NCBI GenBank assembly: GCA_902612965.1
Contig: CACMFN010000002.1
Coordinates: forward strand, 140,040 to 204,039
Source of the DNA: an uncultured SAR116 cluster alpha proteobacterium
GTDB taxonomy: Bacteria > Pseudomonadota > Alphaproteobacteria > Puniceispirillales > GCA-002684695
DNA: 64,000 nucleotides
Direction: 5' to 3'
In this document: piece by piece, positions 1 to 9,339 of the stretch
Position numbering within the stretch: the stretch's first letter is position 1
Layout of the letters: every line of letters begins with the position of its first letter
The notes under the pieces: model-generated
The model's input: the letters and a program-made list of their open reading frames with translations, nothing else
Told to the model about the DNA's origin: nothing
Databases searched by the model: none
Program-made: the position numbers and the translations under genes

Positions 1-511
1 TAGGATTGCAATAAGCATCTTCTTTAACTGCAACATTATTAAAATTTCCATAAACCATAGAAGAAGAAAAAAATATTAAATGTACTCCTAAATTTCTAAT
101 GGCATCTAAAACATTTTCTAATGTTCGCATACTGTGATCAAAAGTAGAAAATGGGTCTTTGTTTGATCTATTTGCATGTGCAATTGCTGCCAAATGAACC
201 ACTGTATCTGGTTTTTCTTCTGAAATTATTTTTGAGACAGTATGATAGTCCCGTATATCATTTATTAATATCTTAACTTTTGCCTTTTTTAAAAGTCTTA
301 ACCTTTCGTTTATAATTGATATATATAATTCAGAATTTGTATTTGAACTGTACTGACTTGTGTAATAGCCTAAACTATTTACCTGAAGTCCATCAACAAC
401 TGTAACATCCCCTCCTAGGTCAGCAATTTTTAAAGCAAGGTTATGTCCAATAAAACCAACACCTCCCATTATTAATATTCTTTTATTTTTTACATCTTCA
501 ATTGTCTTCAT
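1..511 (-). CDS. NAD-dependent epimerase/dehydratase (partial, C-terminal part outside window)
   Basis: N-terminal 170 residues of an extended short-chain dehydrogenase acting on a nucleotide sugar. The NAD-binding glycine motif GGVGFIGHN lies at about residues 16-24. The strand ending FFSSSMVYG, which carries the catalytic Ser region, is near residue 155; the catalytic YxxxK would lie beyond the window edge. The ATG overlaps the stop of the upstream aminotransferase gene as ATGA, so the two are translationally coupled. It probably makes or tailors the activated sugar used by the adjacent glycan genes. The exact substrate cannot be read from this fragment. Confidence 0.85.
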   Translation of the reverse strand, partial: MKTIEDVKNKRILIMGGVGFIGHNLALKIADLGGDVTVVDGLQVNSLGYYTSQYSSNTNSELYISIINERLRLLKKAKVKILINDIRDYHTVSKIISEEKPDTVVHLAAIAHANRSNKDPFSTFDHSMRTLENVLDAIRNLGVHLIFFSSSMVYGNFNNVAVKEDAYCNP

Positions 512-1653
512 TTCAACTCCATCAAACATTCTTTTAGTTTTAAAGAAATAAATTTCATGTGATCAATATTTAAATGTGGTCCAACTGGCAAAGCTAACAT
601 TGTGTCACTAAATTTTTCAGCATTTTTATACATGCTACTATTATAATTATATTTATTTTTATAATAAGTCATTCTTGGTACAGGCTGAGGATAATATACA
701 CTTGAGCCCACCCCTTTCTCCATTAGAGCTGTTATAATAGATGGTCTTCTATCTTTAAGTTTAGGATCAAGCAAAACTCCACAACAGTAGTGACAACTAT
801 AAATATTATTGTTTGAAGGTTGTGGTATTATTGTTATTTCCTCAATATCTTTTAAGTGATCTGCTAAAATATCAAAGTTTTCTTTTCTAGTTTTTAGAAA
901 TAAATCTAATTTTTTTATTTGTTCAACCCCAATAGCAGCATGAATTTCACTCATTCTATAATTAAAGCCAAGCTCCACAGTGTCATAGACACCAGGAATT
1001 TTCCTATCTCCATGAGTTTTATCAACTCCAAATGCTTTTAATAAATTTAGTCTCTCTGAGAGTTTTTCATCTTTTAAAATTATCATTCCGCCCTCAGCAG
1101 TCGTAATATGCTTTACTGGATAAAATGAAAAAACACCAGCATCACCATGTAAGCCTACATGCTTGTTATTAATGGTTGCGCCTGGGGCTAGAGCACAGTC
1201 TTCAAGAACAAAAAGTTTTTTATTATTTGCTAATAAGCAGACTTTTTCCATATCAACAGGCACGCCTAAATAATGAACTACAGCTATTGCTCGTGTGCGA
1301 CTTGTGATTTTTTTCTCTATATCTTCGATTTTTATATTTCCAGTGTTTTCGTCTGCATCAACAAATATTGGTTTAGCTCCAGTCAACTCAACAGCATGTG
1401 CTGTAGCAATATGGGTTTGAGCTGGAACAATGACTTCGTCTCCTGGACCATATCCTAGCGCAAAATATATCAAGTGCATGCCTGCAGTACAAGATGAAAC
1501 ACTTACTGCATGGGGAGCATTTGTAAATTCAGCAAAACTTTTCTCAAAAAGCTTTGCTTTGGGACCATGAACTAAGATAGGACCATTTAAAACTTCTTTT
1601 ACTGCCTCTTTTTCTTTTTCATCTATTAAAGGTGCTCCAAACTGTACTTTCAT
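508..1653 (-). CDS. DegT/DnrJ/EryC1/StrS-family PLP-dependent sugar aminotransferase
   Basis: A 381-residue cytoplasmic sugar aminotransferase of the usual family length. The PLP-binding lysine is K181 in FSFYPVKHITTAEGGM, and the cofactor-ring Asp is D152 in VLEDCA. The wording around the lysine resembles the PseC/PglE group, which transfers an amino group from glutamate to a 4-keto-6-deoxy UDP-sugar. The keto sugar could come from the PglF/CapD-like dehydratase at 5201-7180, which would make this the PglE equivalent; that pairing is inference. It lies in a same-strand run with the oxidoreductase, cytidylyltransferase and epimerase genes. The family call is firm; the substrate is not. Confidence 0.92.
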   Translation of the reverse strand: MKVQFGAPLIDEKEKEAVKEVLNGPILVHGPKAKLFEKSFAEFTNAPHAVSVSSCTAGMHLIYFALGYGPGDEVIVPAQTHIATAHAVELTGAKPIFVDADENTGNIKIEDIEKKITSRTRAIAVVHYLGVPVDMEKVCLLANNKKLFVLEDCALAPGATINNKHVGLHGDAGVFSFYPVKHITTAEGGMIILKDEKLSERLNLLKAFGVDKTHGDRKIPGVYDTVELGFNYRMSEIHAAIGVEQIKKLDLFLKTRKENFDILADHLKDIEEITIIPQPSNNNIYSCHYCCGVLLDPKLKDRRPSIITALMEKGVGSSVYYPQPVPRMTYYKNKYNYNSSMYKNAEKFSDTMLALPVGPHLNIDHMKFISLKLKECLMELK

Positions 1654-1661
1654 TTTATCCT

Positions 1662-2678
1662 CTAAATATATGTTTTATATTTAATTAATAGCTGTTTATT
1701 TAAATTTACTGATTGTTCAATATGTAAAGTAATTGACATACTATCTAAAATTTCTTGTATACTAATTTCAGGAGTTGCGCCATCTAAAATTGAAGAAATG
1801 AATGAGGGTATCATGTCACCTTTATGTGTTCCTGGGTAATTATCAGTTAAGTGATGAAGCTTTTGTTTTGGATCTCTTGAGTATATATAACAAGAGCCAG
1901 AATGGCTTTGAATAAATGTACCCTTTGAACCATAAATACATAATTTATGATGGTGTGGAGTAACACTTCCAAAGTTAGAAGTTATTTTGGCAATTAATCC
2001 ATTATTAAATTTTAAAAGTGATGCAACAAAATCATTATGTTTAAAGTTTTTATTAGAAGTTACAATTTTATTTGCCATAGAAAAAACTAGTTTAGGTTTT
2101 TTTTGCAAAAGCCATATCAATAAATCAATTAAGTGTATTGCACCTCCACCAACTACTGAGTAGTAAGGTATTTTTCCTCTCCAACCATTTGTTATCTTAT
2201 TAAGTCTTCCATAATCATAATCTCCTTCAACATAATAAATTTGACCTAATTTATCTTGCTCAATATGTTCTTTTAATTCTAGAAATCTTTTTGTTTTTCT
2301 TAAAATCAAATTTGAGCTCATTTTAATATGTTTATTTTTTTTAAGATTTAAAAAAATATTTTCAAGCTCATTTTGATTTTGACAAATTGGTTTTTCAACA
2401 AAAATATGTTTGTTATTATTAATAGCATTTATAATATGTTTGTGATGGTAGTTATCAAAAGATGCTATTGAAATTAAATTAATTTCAGGATTTGAAATTA
2501 ATTTGTTTGCATCAGTTGAAATATTTTTAATATTATATTTTTTAGAAATTAAATTAACTTTTTGTTCATCAAAGTCACAAATAGAATGAACTGCACACCT
2601 TTTATCATTTTGAAAAGTTTCTAAATGTTTCTCACCAACACCTAATCCAATAATGCCAACATTTATTTGTTTACTCAT
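1662..2678 (-). CDS. Gfo/Idh/MocA-family oxidoreductase
   Basis: NAD(P)-dependent sugar oxidoreductase of about 338 residues. The N-terminal Rossmann motif is VGIIGLGVGEKH and the characteristic EKP motif (HIFVEKPICQ) comes near residue 95, followed by the C-terminal alpha/beta domain. I chose the ATG at 2678. An upstream TTG at 2690 is possible but lengthens the overlap with the preceding gene; the ATG overlaps it by only 8 bases. Such enzymes occur in 2,3-diamino sugar and legionaminic-acid-type pathways together with DegT aminotransferases and cytidylyltransferases, as here. The substrate is unknown. Confidence 0.88.
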   Translation of the reverse strand: MSKQINVGIIGLGVGEKHLETFQNDKRCAVHSICDFDEQKVNLISKKYNIKNISTDANKLISNPEINLISIASFDNYHHKHIINAINNNKHIFVEKPICQNQNELENIFLNLKKNKHIKMSSNLILRKTKRFLELKEHIEQDKLGQIYYVEGDYDYGRLNKITNGWRGKIPYYSVVGGGAIHLIDLLIWLLQKKPKLVFSMANKIVTSNKNFKHNDFVASLLKFNNGLIAKITSNFGSVTPHHHKLCIYGSKGTFIQSHSGSCYIYSRDPKQKLHHLTDNYPGTHKGDMIPSFISSILDGATPEISIQEILDSMSITLHIEQSVNLNKQLLIKYKTYI

Positions 2679-3348
2679 AACAATTATCAATCATAATTTT
2701 TAAAAGTCTTTCCCAGTCATGAGTTTTGTTATTAACTTTCTTTAAAAGAAAATTAATATTTTTAAAGTCTTCGTAAGTATCAATTGACATTTGAAAACTA
2801 CTATAATTTTTTCTAGATTTAAAATTTTTAATTTTATAGTTTTCTTTATAATTATAAAATCTTTTTGTAACATGTTCTTTTTCATCCACGGACAGTTTAT
2901 TTTTATCTAATTCTATAAAAACTTTGGAATTTACAACTTCTACTGATTGACCCTTCGGGTAAGTTCTGCTGAATGTGTTGGTAACAATGTCATATTCTCC
3001 ACTATGGTATATTTTAATTGCTTTATTTATTAATGACGGATCAATAAGAGGGCTATCTGCACTGATACGAACAAACTCTTTGCATTTTGTTTTAAGAATA
3101 ACTCTTTTAAATCTACTAAAAACATCTAATAAGTCGCCTCTGTAAATATTTATACCATTTGAAAAACAATATGAACTTATTTGATCATCTAAACTATCTG
3201 TTGATGTTGCTACTATTATATCCTTAATTAATTTAGACCGTTTAATCTGATTTACAGTTCTACCTAAAACTGTTGTGCCATTTAAATCTTTTAATACTTT
3301 TTCAGGCAGTCTTTGAGAGCTCATTCTTGCTTGAATAATTGCTATCAT
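2671..3348 (-). CDS. SpsF-like nucleotidyl (cytidylyl) transferase
   Basis: A 225-residue member of the SpsF/acylneuraminate cytidylyltransferase family. It opens with IIQARMSSQRLPEKVL, the nucleotide-binding start (QAR-S-RLP-K) shared with CMP-sugar synthetases. The segment FVRISADSPLIDP near residue 95 gives the metal-binding Asp. It probably activates a sugar or acidic sugar with CTP. Its position beside a Gfo/Idh oxidoreductase, a DegT aminotransferase and an epimerase suggests a dedicated modified sugar, but genes left of the window would be needed to name it. The ATG start at 3348 is unambiguous. Confidence 0.85.
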   Translation of the reverse strand: MIAIIQARMSSQRLPEKVLKDLNGTTVLGRTVNQIKRSKLIKDIIVATSTDSLDDQISSYCFSNGINIYRGDLLDVFSRFKRVILKTKCKEFVRISADSPLIDPSLINKAIKIYHSGEYDIVTNTFSRTYPKGQSVEVVNSKVFIELDKNKLSVDEKEHVTKRFYNYKENYKIKNFKSRKNYSSFQMSIDTYEDFKNINFLLKKVNNKTHDWERLLKIMIDNCYE

Positions 3349-3417
3349 GGGTTTTATCTTTTATAATAATTAAAAAATATTAAAACTATGTAAATATATA
3401 AATATAACTTATCAGTT

Positions 3418-5214
3418 TTAAAATTTAATGTTTGCAAGTTCTTTATATGTCTTAGATCCTGTAATTGTACCATTATTAAGTTCATATATTCTATCACAAA
3501 ATTTAAGCGTTGAAATTCTGTGAGCAATAATAATCATAGTTATTTTACCTTTTAAATTATTAATTTCGTTCACAATCATTGTTTCAGTTTTGCTATCTAC
3601 AGAACTTGTTGCTTCATCGAGAATAAGAACATCTCTATTATGATATAAAGCCCTTGCAATAGCTACTCTTTGTCTCTGCCCACCTGAAAGTCTTGTACCT
3701 CGCTCACCAAGAAAAGTTTCAAGACCATTAGGAAGAGATTTAGCAAAAGTAGAAAGCTTAGCTTTATTTAAAGCGCTCATTACTTTATCTTTAAAGTTTG
3801 CATACTCTACACCAAGAGTAATGTTTTTTTCTAAGGTGTCATCCATTATAAAAACCTCTTGGGGAAGAAATGCTACACATGATCTCCATGTTCTCAAATT
3901 GGATTTAATTGAGCGATCATTTAGTAAAACTTTCCCTTTGTCGGGCTTTAAAAATCCCAATATAAGATCTAATAGTGTTGATTTTCCTGAACCAGATTCA
4001 CCTACTATCCCAATACATTCACCTTCATTGACGTTAAATGAAAGCTTATGAATTACATTAGACTTAGCTTTAGGATATCTAAATGAAATATTATCTACAC
4101 TGAGTGTTAATAATTTTGTTTTTTTGTTTTCAAATATTTCTTTACTTTTTAATTCGTTAGTACTCTCTATATTTAAAATATCTTCATAAAGTCGATTTAC
4201 GCCATCTCGTGCAAACCTTATTTGACCAATGCATGTAGCAACAATATTAGCTGAAGGCAACAACCTTAAACCAGCAAATCCAAAAACTGTTACCGTAGCA
4301 ATAAACTTATTTGAATCCTGGCCTTCAATTATCATCATAGACAATACTAAAAGAAAAAGAAAAAGAATCATAACAAACTCTAAAAGATACCTAGGTGCGT
4401 TTGTAATAATGTTATGAAGTTTATTATATTTTGCCATTGTTTTAACTTCAGTTAATACGTGATTATGAAAATAGTTTTCTACATTTAGAACCCTAATTTC
4501 CTTTATACCGTCAATAGCTTGTTGAATACCTTGGACACTTTTAGATTGTGCTTTATTTACAACCTCACCATACTTTGGCAATTTTGATCTAAAAAATTTA
4601 TCGTATAAAAAAATGGTAACCAAAAGAAGACCACAAAACAAACCTAAAGCGAAAATATTTTGGAAACCAAGGAAAACAATAATTACAAATGCTATAATTA
4701 GATCTGAAGTAACTTTTAAAAATGGATAAACAACAAAAAATGTAAATTGAGAAACTAAGTTGTTTATGTTGTAAATAAAATCTGAAGAATTTCTGTTCAT
4801 AATTTGTATTAATGGAAAATTAATATAAGAAGTAAGTAAATGTGATTTAATTTTAATCTCTCTTCCATATGCAAACTGTAAGATAATAAAATGTATAAAT
4901 ATTGATGCGAACGCCTTTATTAAAAATATAAATATTAAAACAGATCCTAAATAGATTAATAGATGTTCTTTTTGTATGTTTTCTATGTTTAAAAAAAATA
5001 AATTAATTCCTTTATCGTTTCCTGTGATAATTCCAATGTACGGACCAATTAGACTTAACCCAATAAGATCTAATATTCCTGATGCAAGGAATATTAAAAC
5101 CATCCATGGAACTTTTTTAAAATCTGAACCTAGTAAAAATTTTATTTGATAAAAGTAATTATCATTCTTAATATAATTTTTTGGGAAAATTTCTTTTATA
5201 TCATTTTTTAGCAT
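3418..5214 (-). CDS. ABC transporter, fused permease and ATPase, PglK-like lipid-linked glycan flippase
   Basis: Half-transporter of about 598 residues, probably working as a homodimer in the inner membrane. About six transmembrane helices fill the first 330 residues. The nucleotide-binding domain has Walker A GESGSGKST, signature LSGGQRQR, Walker B VLILDEA and the switch His in IIAHR. The segment LRLLPSAN just before the ATPase domain, and IMDDTLEKNI inside it, resemble the Campylobacter flippase PglK as I remember it; MsbA-like exporters are the alternative. A start at 5259 would overlap the upstream gene by 59 bases, so I prefer the internal ATG at 5214. It probably flips an undecaprenyl-linked oligosaccharide. 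Confidence 0.88.
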   Translation of the reverse strand: MLKNDIKEIFPKNYIKNDNYFYQIKFLLGSDFKKVPWMVLIFLASGILDLIGLSLIGPYIGIITGNDKGINLFFLNIENIQKEHLLIYLGSVLIFIFLIKAFASIFIHFIILQFAYGREIKIKSHLLTSYINFPLIQIMNRNSSDFIYNINNLVSQFTFFVVYPFLKVTSDLIIAFVIIVFLGFQNIFALGLFCGLLLVTIFLYDKFFRSKLPKYGEVVNKAQSKSVQGIQQAIDGIKEIRVLNVENYFHNHVLTEVKTMAKYNKLHNIITNAPRYLLEFVMILFLFLLVLSMMIIEGQDSNKFIATVTVFGFAGLRLLPSANIVATCIGQIRFARDGVNRLYEDILNIESTNELKSKEIFENKKTKLLTLSVDNISFRYPKAKSNVIHKLSFNVNEGECIGIVGESGSGKSTLLDLILGFLKPDKGKVLLNDRSIKSNLRTWRSCVAFLPQEVFIMDDTLEKNITLGVEYANFKDKVMSALNKAKLSTFAKSLPNGLETFLGERGTRLSGGQRQRVAIARALYHNRDVLILDEATSSVDSKTETMIVNEINNLKGKITMIIIAHRISTLKFCDRIYELNNGTITGSKTYKELANIKF

Positions 5215-7180
5215 AAAATATATCACTATTGTCACAATTAGGACTATAGTTATCCACACCAGTCATTAAAATTTCTCTTGTTTTTTTTAAATTTTCCTTA
5301 TTAAGATTTTCAGAAAATTCTGATATTAAATTTTCAATTTTATCCCAATTCATAAACCTGTCATTAACTTGAAAAATTTTTGGATGAATAGTGTTGTCGA
5401 AGTTTTTTTCTACCATTAACTCCTCATACAATTTTTCACCTTTTTTTAGTCCTGAGATTTTAATTTCAATATCCCCAATTGAAGTGTTTGGAAGTCTAGG
5501 TATCTGACCTGTTAATCTTATCATTTTAATTGCTAGATCAATAATTTTTACAGGCTCACCCATATCAAGTACATAAACACTTCCACTACTACCAATTGCA
5601 CTAGCTTGGATTACAAGTTGTGATGCTTCAGTTATTGTCATAAAATATCTTTTTACCTCTGGATCAGTTACTGTTACAGGACCTCCATTTTGAATTTGTT
5701 CTTTGAATAAAGGTAAAACTGATCCGCTTGACCCCAAAACATTGCCAAACCTTACTACTTTAAAATTAGTATTATTATCATTTTTTTGTTTTTGTCTATC
5801 AGCTAAAGCTTGAATGGCCTGTTCTGCAAATCTTTTTGTTGCGCCCATTGTATTAGTAGGTCTCACAGCCTTGTCTGTGGAAATTAAAACAAAATTTTTT
5901 ACATTTGCTTTTATAGCTGCTTCTGCACAATAGATAGTGCCTATTATATTATTCTTAAAACCCTCTATGATGTTTTTTTCAACCAAACTTACATGCTTAT
6001 AAGCTGCAGCATGGTATATAGTTTGAACATTGAAATAATTACAAATTTCAAAAACTTTATCTTTATTAGTAACAGATCCTAAAATTGGAACTATATTTGA
6101 GTTATCTAAATTACATTTAGATGTTAATTCTCTCTCAATTTCGTATAAAAAAAACTCATTTTTCTCAAAAAGAATTAGTTTTTTAGGATTTATCATACTT
6201 ATTTGTCTACAGAGTTCTGAACCTATTGACCCACCAGCACCAGTAACCATAACCACTTTATCTTTTATATTTTTTTTCATAAGGTCATAGTTTGGCAAAA
6301 TTGTTTCACGTCCAAGAACCTCTTCAATACTGATTGGTTTAAGATCATTTATTGAAATTTTATCATTTGCTAATTTAGATAAAGGTTCCATTAATCTAAC
6401 TTTGACTGGATAGTTTGTTAGGTAGATAATTAGATTATTTCTTTCTATTTCCGATAATGAGGGAATTGCAACCATAATTTCAGAGACATTAAATTTTTTA
6501 ATTATTTTGTCTAAGTTTTTAATTGAGTAAATTTTTAGGTTAAGAATCTGCTTTCCATGCAATGACAGGTTATCATCTATAAATCCAAGTGGTTTTAATT
6601 CACGACTAAATTGAAGTGCAGTAGCTAATTCAATTCCTGCGTTCCCAGCGCCATAAATTAAAATATTTTTCTTCTCAGCAAAGTCGATAATACTCTCTTC
6701 TATGGCCCAAAACATCTGTCTAACTATTATTCTTAAGCCACCTATGAATAAAAGTGTTACAAACCAGTTTATAAGACTTAGAACTAATAAACCACTAAAG
6801 TATTTACTTACTTGGTAAATATTTCCATCATCATGATAAATTAAAACTGAATCAGGTACATCAACGCCTATAATGTATCCAATTAATGCCCATAAAGTAA
6901 TATAAACTGTAACTGCAATAAAAATATTCATTGAAGCTTTAAAGCCAATGTATCTTACAACAGCGTGATATAAACCATAGAAATAAAAAATTGGTATTGC
7001 TATTAAAGGTGAAAAATACATCAAGTTTTGATAACCATAATCTGGAAACACAAAAGCTGCTTGCCTAAGAGAGTACGAAATGATAATGGCACAGCATAAT
7101 AAAAATGCATCTATAAAGACTAATATAGACTGTTTTTTAAATCGAGATAAGTTAAGTAATTTTTTTAAGGCTGAAGTCAT
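5201..7180 (-). CDS. Membrane-bound UDP-GlcNAc 4,6-dehydratase-like protein (PglF/WbpM/CapD family)
   Basis: About 659 residues, the long form of the family. Four N-terminal transmembrane helices (about residues 15-155) come first, then a CoA-binding-like Rossmann fold (LIYGAGNAGIE), then the catalytic SDR domain with VTGAGGSIGSE. The active-site stretch STDKAVRPTNTMGATKR has the Met-x-x-x-Lys that replaces Tyr-x-x-x-Lys in this family. It converts UDP-HexNAc to the 4-keto-6-deoxy sugar, the first step to bacillosamine-type or other deoxyamino sugars. GTG at 7183 is immediately followed by ATG at 7180, which I take as the start. It is read through into the flippase gene with a short overlap. 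Confidence 0.93.
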   Translation of the reverse strand: MTSALKKLLNLSRFKKQSILVFIDAFLLCCAIIISYSLRQAAFVFPDYGYQNLMYFSPLIAIPIFYFYGLYHAVVRYIGFKASMNIFIAVTVYITLWALIGYIIGVDVPDSVLIYHDDGNIYQVSKYFSGLLVLSLINWFVTLLFIGGLRIIVRQMFWAIEESIIDFAEKKNILIYGAGNAGIELATALQFSRELKPLGFIDDNLSLHGKQILNLKIYSIKNLDKIIKKFNVSEIMVAIPSLSEIERNNLIIYLTNYPVKVRLMEPLSKLANDKISINDLKPISIEEVLGRETILPNYDLMKKNIKDKVVMVTGAGGSIGSELCRQISMINPKKLILFEKNEFFLYEIERELTSKCNLDNSNIVPILGSVTNKDKVFEICNYFNVQTIYHAAAYKHVSLVEKNIIEGFKNNIIGTIYCAEAAIKANVKNFVLISTDKAVRPTNTMGATKRFAEQAIQALADRQKQKNDNNTNFKVVRFGNVLGSSGSVLPLFKEQIQNGGPVTVTDPEVKRYFMTITEASQLVIQASAIGSSGSVYVLDMGEPVKIIDLAIKMIRLTGQIPRLPNTSIGDIEIKISGLKKGEKLYEELMVEKNFDNTIHPKIFQVNDRFMNWDKIENLISEFSENLNKENLKKTREILMTGVDNYSPNCDNSDIFYAKK

Positions 7181-7266
7181 CACAAGTCATATTAATCATT
7201 GGAAATTTAAGTTATTAAAATTTGAATAATAGTTAATTAATTTTAAATAATTTATAAATATTAAAT

Positions 7267-8280
7267 TTAAGTTATATATTTATATCTTAAAAATAATTTG
7301 TTACCATATATTAATGTTATAAAATAGATAAATGGTATTTGATATCTTACGGATGAGCCAATATTCCATATAGATAAAGGAACTAGTAGAAAAAATACTA
7401 AAAACAAAAAAATCAAATAACGAAAAAAGATTTTTGAACTTAATTGTTGCTTGAATAGAAGATAATAAATTAAAGAAGCTTTAAAGATTCCAATAATAAA
7501 TAAAGGAAGCAAAGATACTCTTGAAAAAATTTCTGACGGCAAGGCTGAAAATATTATGGTATAAACACCTAACAAATAATAACCAAATAGATTAAAATAA
7601 CTCCCAAAATTAACAAGATCTACCCATAACCTATTAGTTGAAGATTCTCTTGCAGACTCCCAACCCATAAAGTCATCTGAAATTTCTTTCAAAATAAAGA
7701 CCAGATCTTCATTATCAAATGTTTGGAATATAAAAGTTGATAATCCTATTATTAAAAAAATTTGAAACCTTCCAAATCCTGATTTTAGATAGACTATATA
7801 AAGCAATGGAAGTATGAAATGTAATCTGATTTTGTAGACCACATACAAACAAACTAAAGAAAATATAAAATTAATAGGATTGCTTTCTTTTGAAGAAAAC
7901 TTATAAAAATATATCATAGCTAAAAGCAAAATTGCCTCTTTTGAAGGAAAGGCAAGAAAAAGTATATACATTGGATTAAAAATTATAATAAAAATTATTA
8001 TATTAGGTATTGTTTTGTTTTCTTTATAAATTGATATTAGATTTCCATAAATAATCAAAAACAGAAAAAAAGAAAATATAATTTCCCTTCCAAATAGTAT
8101 GCCCCCATTCCAATATATAAATTGAATAATTACATGAGACACAAATTCAGTGCTTTCTGGAGGAATAGTGTACCGTGAAAAATCTCCTGGCGTTATACCT
8201 AAAGGATTAAAAATTCTTGTAATCCAAAATGACAAAATGACAAAAATCCAAAATAAATTTTCATTACTCTTAGTAATCAT
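7267..8280 (-). CDS. Polytopic membrane protein, possible Wzy-like glycan polymerase (unrecognised)
   Basis: A 337-residue, very hydrophobic protein with about 8-10 predicted membrane segments and few charged loops. I do not recognise a conserved family. The motif AFPSKEAILL near residue 118, an arginine-bearing loop (YKIRLHF) after it, and the position between a WecA-like initiator and a PglF-like dehydratase are what one would expect of an O-antigen/EpsG-type polymerase, but this is inference from context. The start overlaps the end of the WecA-like gene by 11 bases. It is separated from the dehydratase by about 85 bases of AT-rich DNA. Confidence 0.6.
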   Translation of the reverse strand: MITKSNENLFWIFVILSFWITRIFNPLGITPGDFSRYTIPPESTEFVSHVIIQFIYWNGGILFGREIIFSFFLFLIIYGNLISIYKENKTIPNIIIFIIIFNPMYILFLAFPSKEAILLLAMIYFYKFSSKESNPINFIFSLVCLYVVYKIRLHFILPLLYIVYLKSGFGRFQIFLIIGLSTFIFQTFDNEDLVFILKEISDDFMGWESARESSTNRLWVDLVNFGSYFNLFGYYLLGVYTIIFSALPSEIFSRVSLLPLFIIGIFKASLIYYLLFKQQLSSKIFFRYLIFLFLVFFLLVPLSIWNIGSSVRYQIPFIYFITLIYGNKLFLRYKYIT

Positions 8281-9334
8281 TTTTTAGATATTTCATTAAG
8301 TAGAAAAGTAAAAAATAAAGCGTTATATAAATTAAAATAAAATGTATTACTAATGGATATGTTGGATTAAATAAAATAACAATAATGCTTGGAATAGAGG
8401 CAAAGATTAAAGTTATAAATCCTGAAAAAGTATTTGAAAACCTGTTGTCTTTATTCTCCATATTATTTTTTACAAACTTAAAAACCATAGAATGTAGGTG
8501 ACTATGGTCTGGATTGAATGGAGACTTTCCTGAAGATATTCTTCTAAAAACTGAAAACAAGAGCTCTATAGCGGGATATAAAATAATAAAAAATATTGCC
8601 CAAGATGAGATGTTTGAGTCTTTAGAAGTTATCTCAACACCTATCCAAGCTATTATAATTCCAAGTATATAAGCACCAGTGTCACCCAAAAAGATTTTAC
8701 CTGTTATGATATTTATTACAAAAAAACCAGAAATAATTGACATTAAAAGGATTATAAAATTAAAAATCTCTAGGTTGCCTTCTTTGAGTGAAAAATAAGC
8801 TAAAATTGACAGAACAACTAAACTTAGCCCACTAGAAAGACCATTCAAACCATCAATAAAATTAAATGCATTAGCTGTTGCTGTAAGTCCTATTATTGTA
8901 AAAGAAATAGATACTGTAGATATTGTTAATAGATTATCTATCCATAATATATCAACTTCTTCTAGTTTTGATCCAGTTAAAAGTATAATTAATGATGCAG
9001 TAATTAAGGTTGAAAACAACCTAATTGATGGAGAAATTTTATTAGTAAGGTCCTCTAAAAGAGCGAATATGAGTAAAGGAAAAATAGATAATAATAGAAT
9101 TGATATCTTCCAATCAAATTGAACAACAAAAAAACAAAAGAAAATTAGCAATAAATATATTGCTAAACCACCTAACCTTAACGCTTTTTCAGTATGTGTT
9201 TTTTGGACACCATATTGATTATCCACGCCTAAACTAGTAAATTTTGGCCAGAATAAAATTATTAAATAAGAACTTAGTAGTGAAACTGAAAAAGAAATCG
9301 CTAAAATGTAAAAATTAAAGTTAAGAAATTCCAT
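8270..9334 (-). CDS. WecA/MraY-family polyprenyl-phosphate glycosyl-1-phosphate transferase
   Basis: A 354-residue integral membrane enzyme with about ten helices that starts a lipid-linked glycan by moving HexNAc-1-phosphate from a UDP-sugar to undecaprenyl phosphate. Diagnostic motifs: NAFNFIDGLNGLSSG near residue 155, FLGDTGAYILG near 215, and the HSHLH loop near 275. The sugar-recognition loop fits WecA/WbpL-type enzymes better than MraY. Neighbours supply a modified UDP-sugar (PglF-like) and a prenyl carrier (cis-prenyltransferase), so it probably commits the sugar of this locus to the carrier lipid. Confidence 0.92.
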   Translation of the reverse strand: MEFLNFNFYILAISFSVSLLSSYLIILFWPKFTSLGVDNQYGVQKTHTEKALRLGGLAIYLLLIFFCFFVVQFDWKISILLLSIFPLLIFALLEDLTNKISPSIRLFSTLITASLIILLTGSKLEEVDILWIDNLLTISTVSISFTIIGLTATANAFNFIDGLNGLSSGLSLVVLSILAYFSLKEGNLEIFNFIILLMSIISGFFVINIITGKIFLGDTGAYILGIIIAWIGVEITSKDSNISSWAIFFIILYPAIELLFSVFRRISSGKSPFNPDHSHLHSMVFKFVKNNMENKDNRFSNTFSGFITLIFASIPSIIVILFNPTYPLVIHFILIYITLYFLLFYLMKYLKNDY

Positions 9335-9339
9335 CTAAT

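Noticed and set aside
6301..6320. GTTTCACG inside the PglF-like gene as a third parS
   Set aside because: Only one half of the palindrome matches; the second half reads TCCAAGAA, so ParB binding is not expected.
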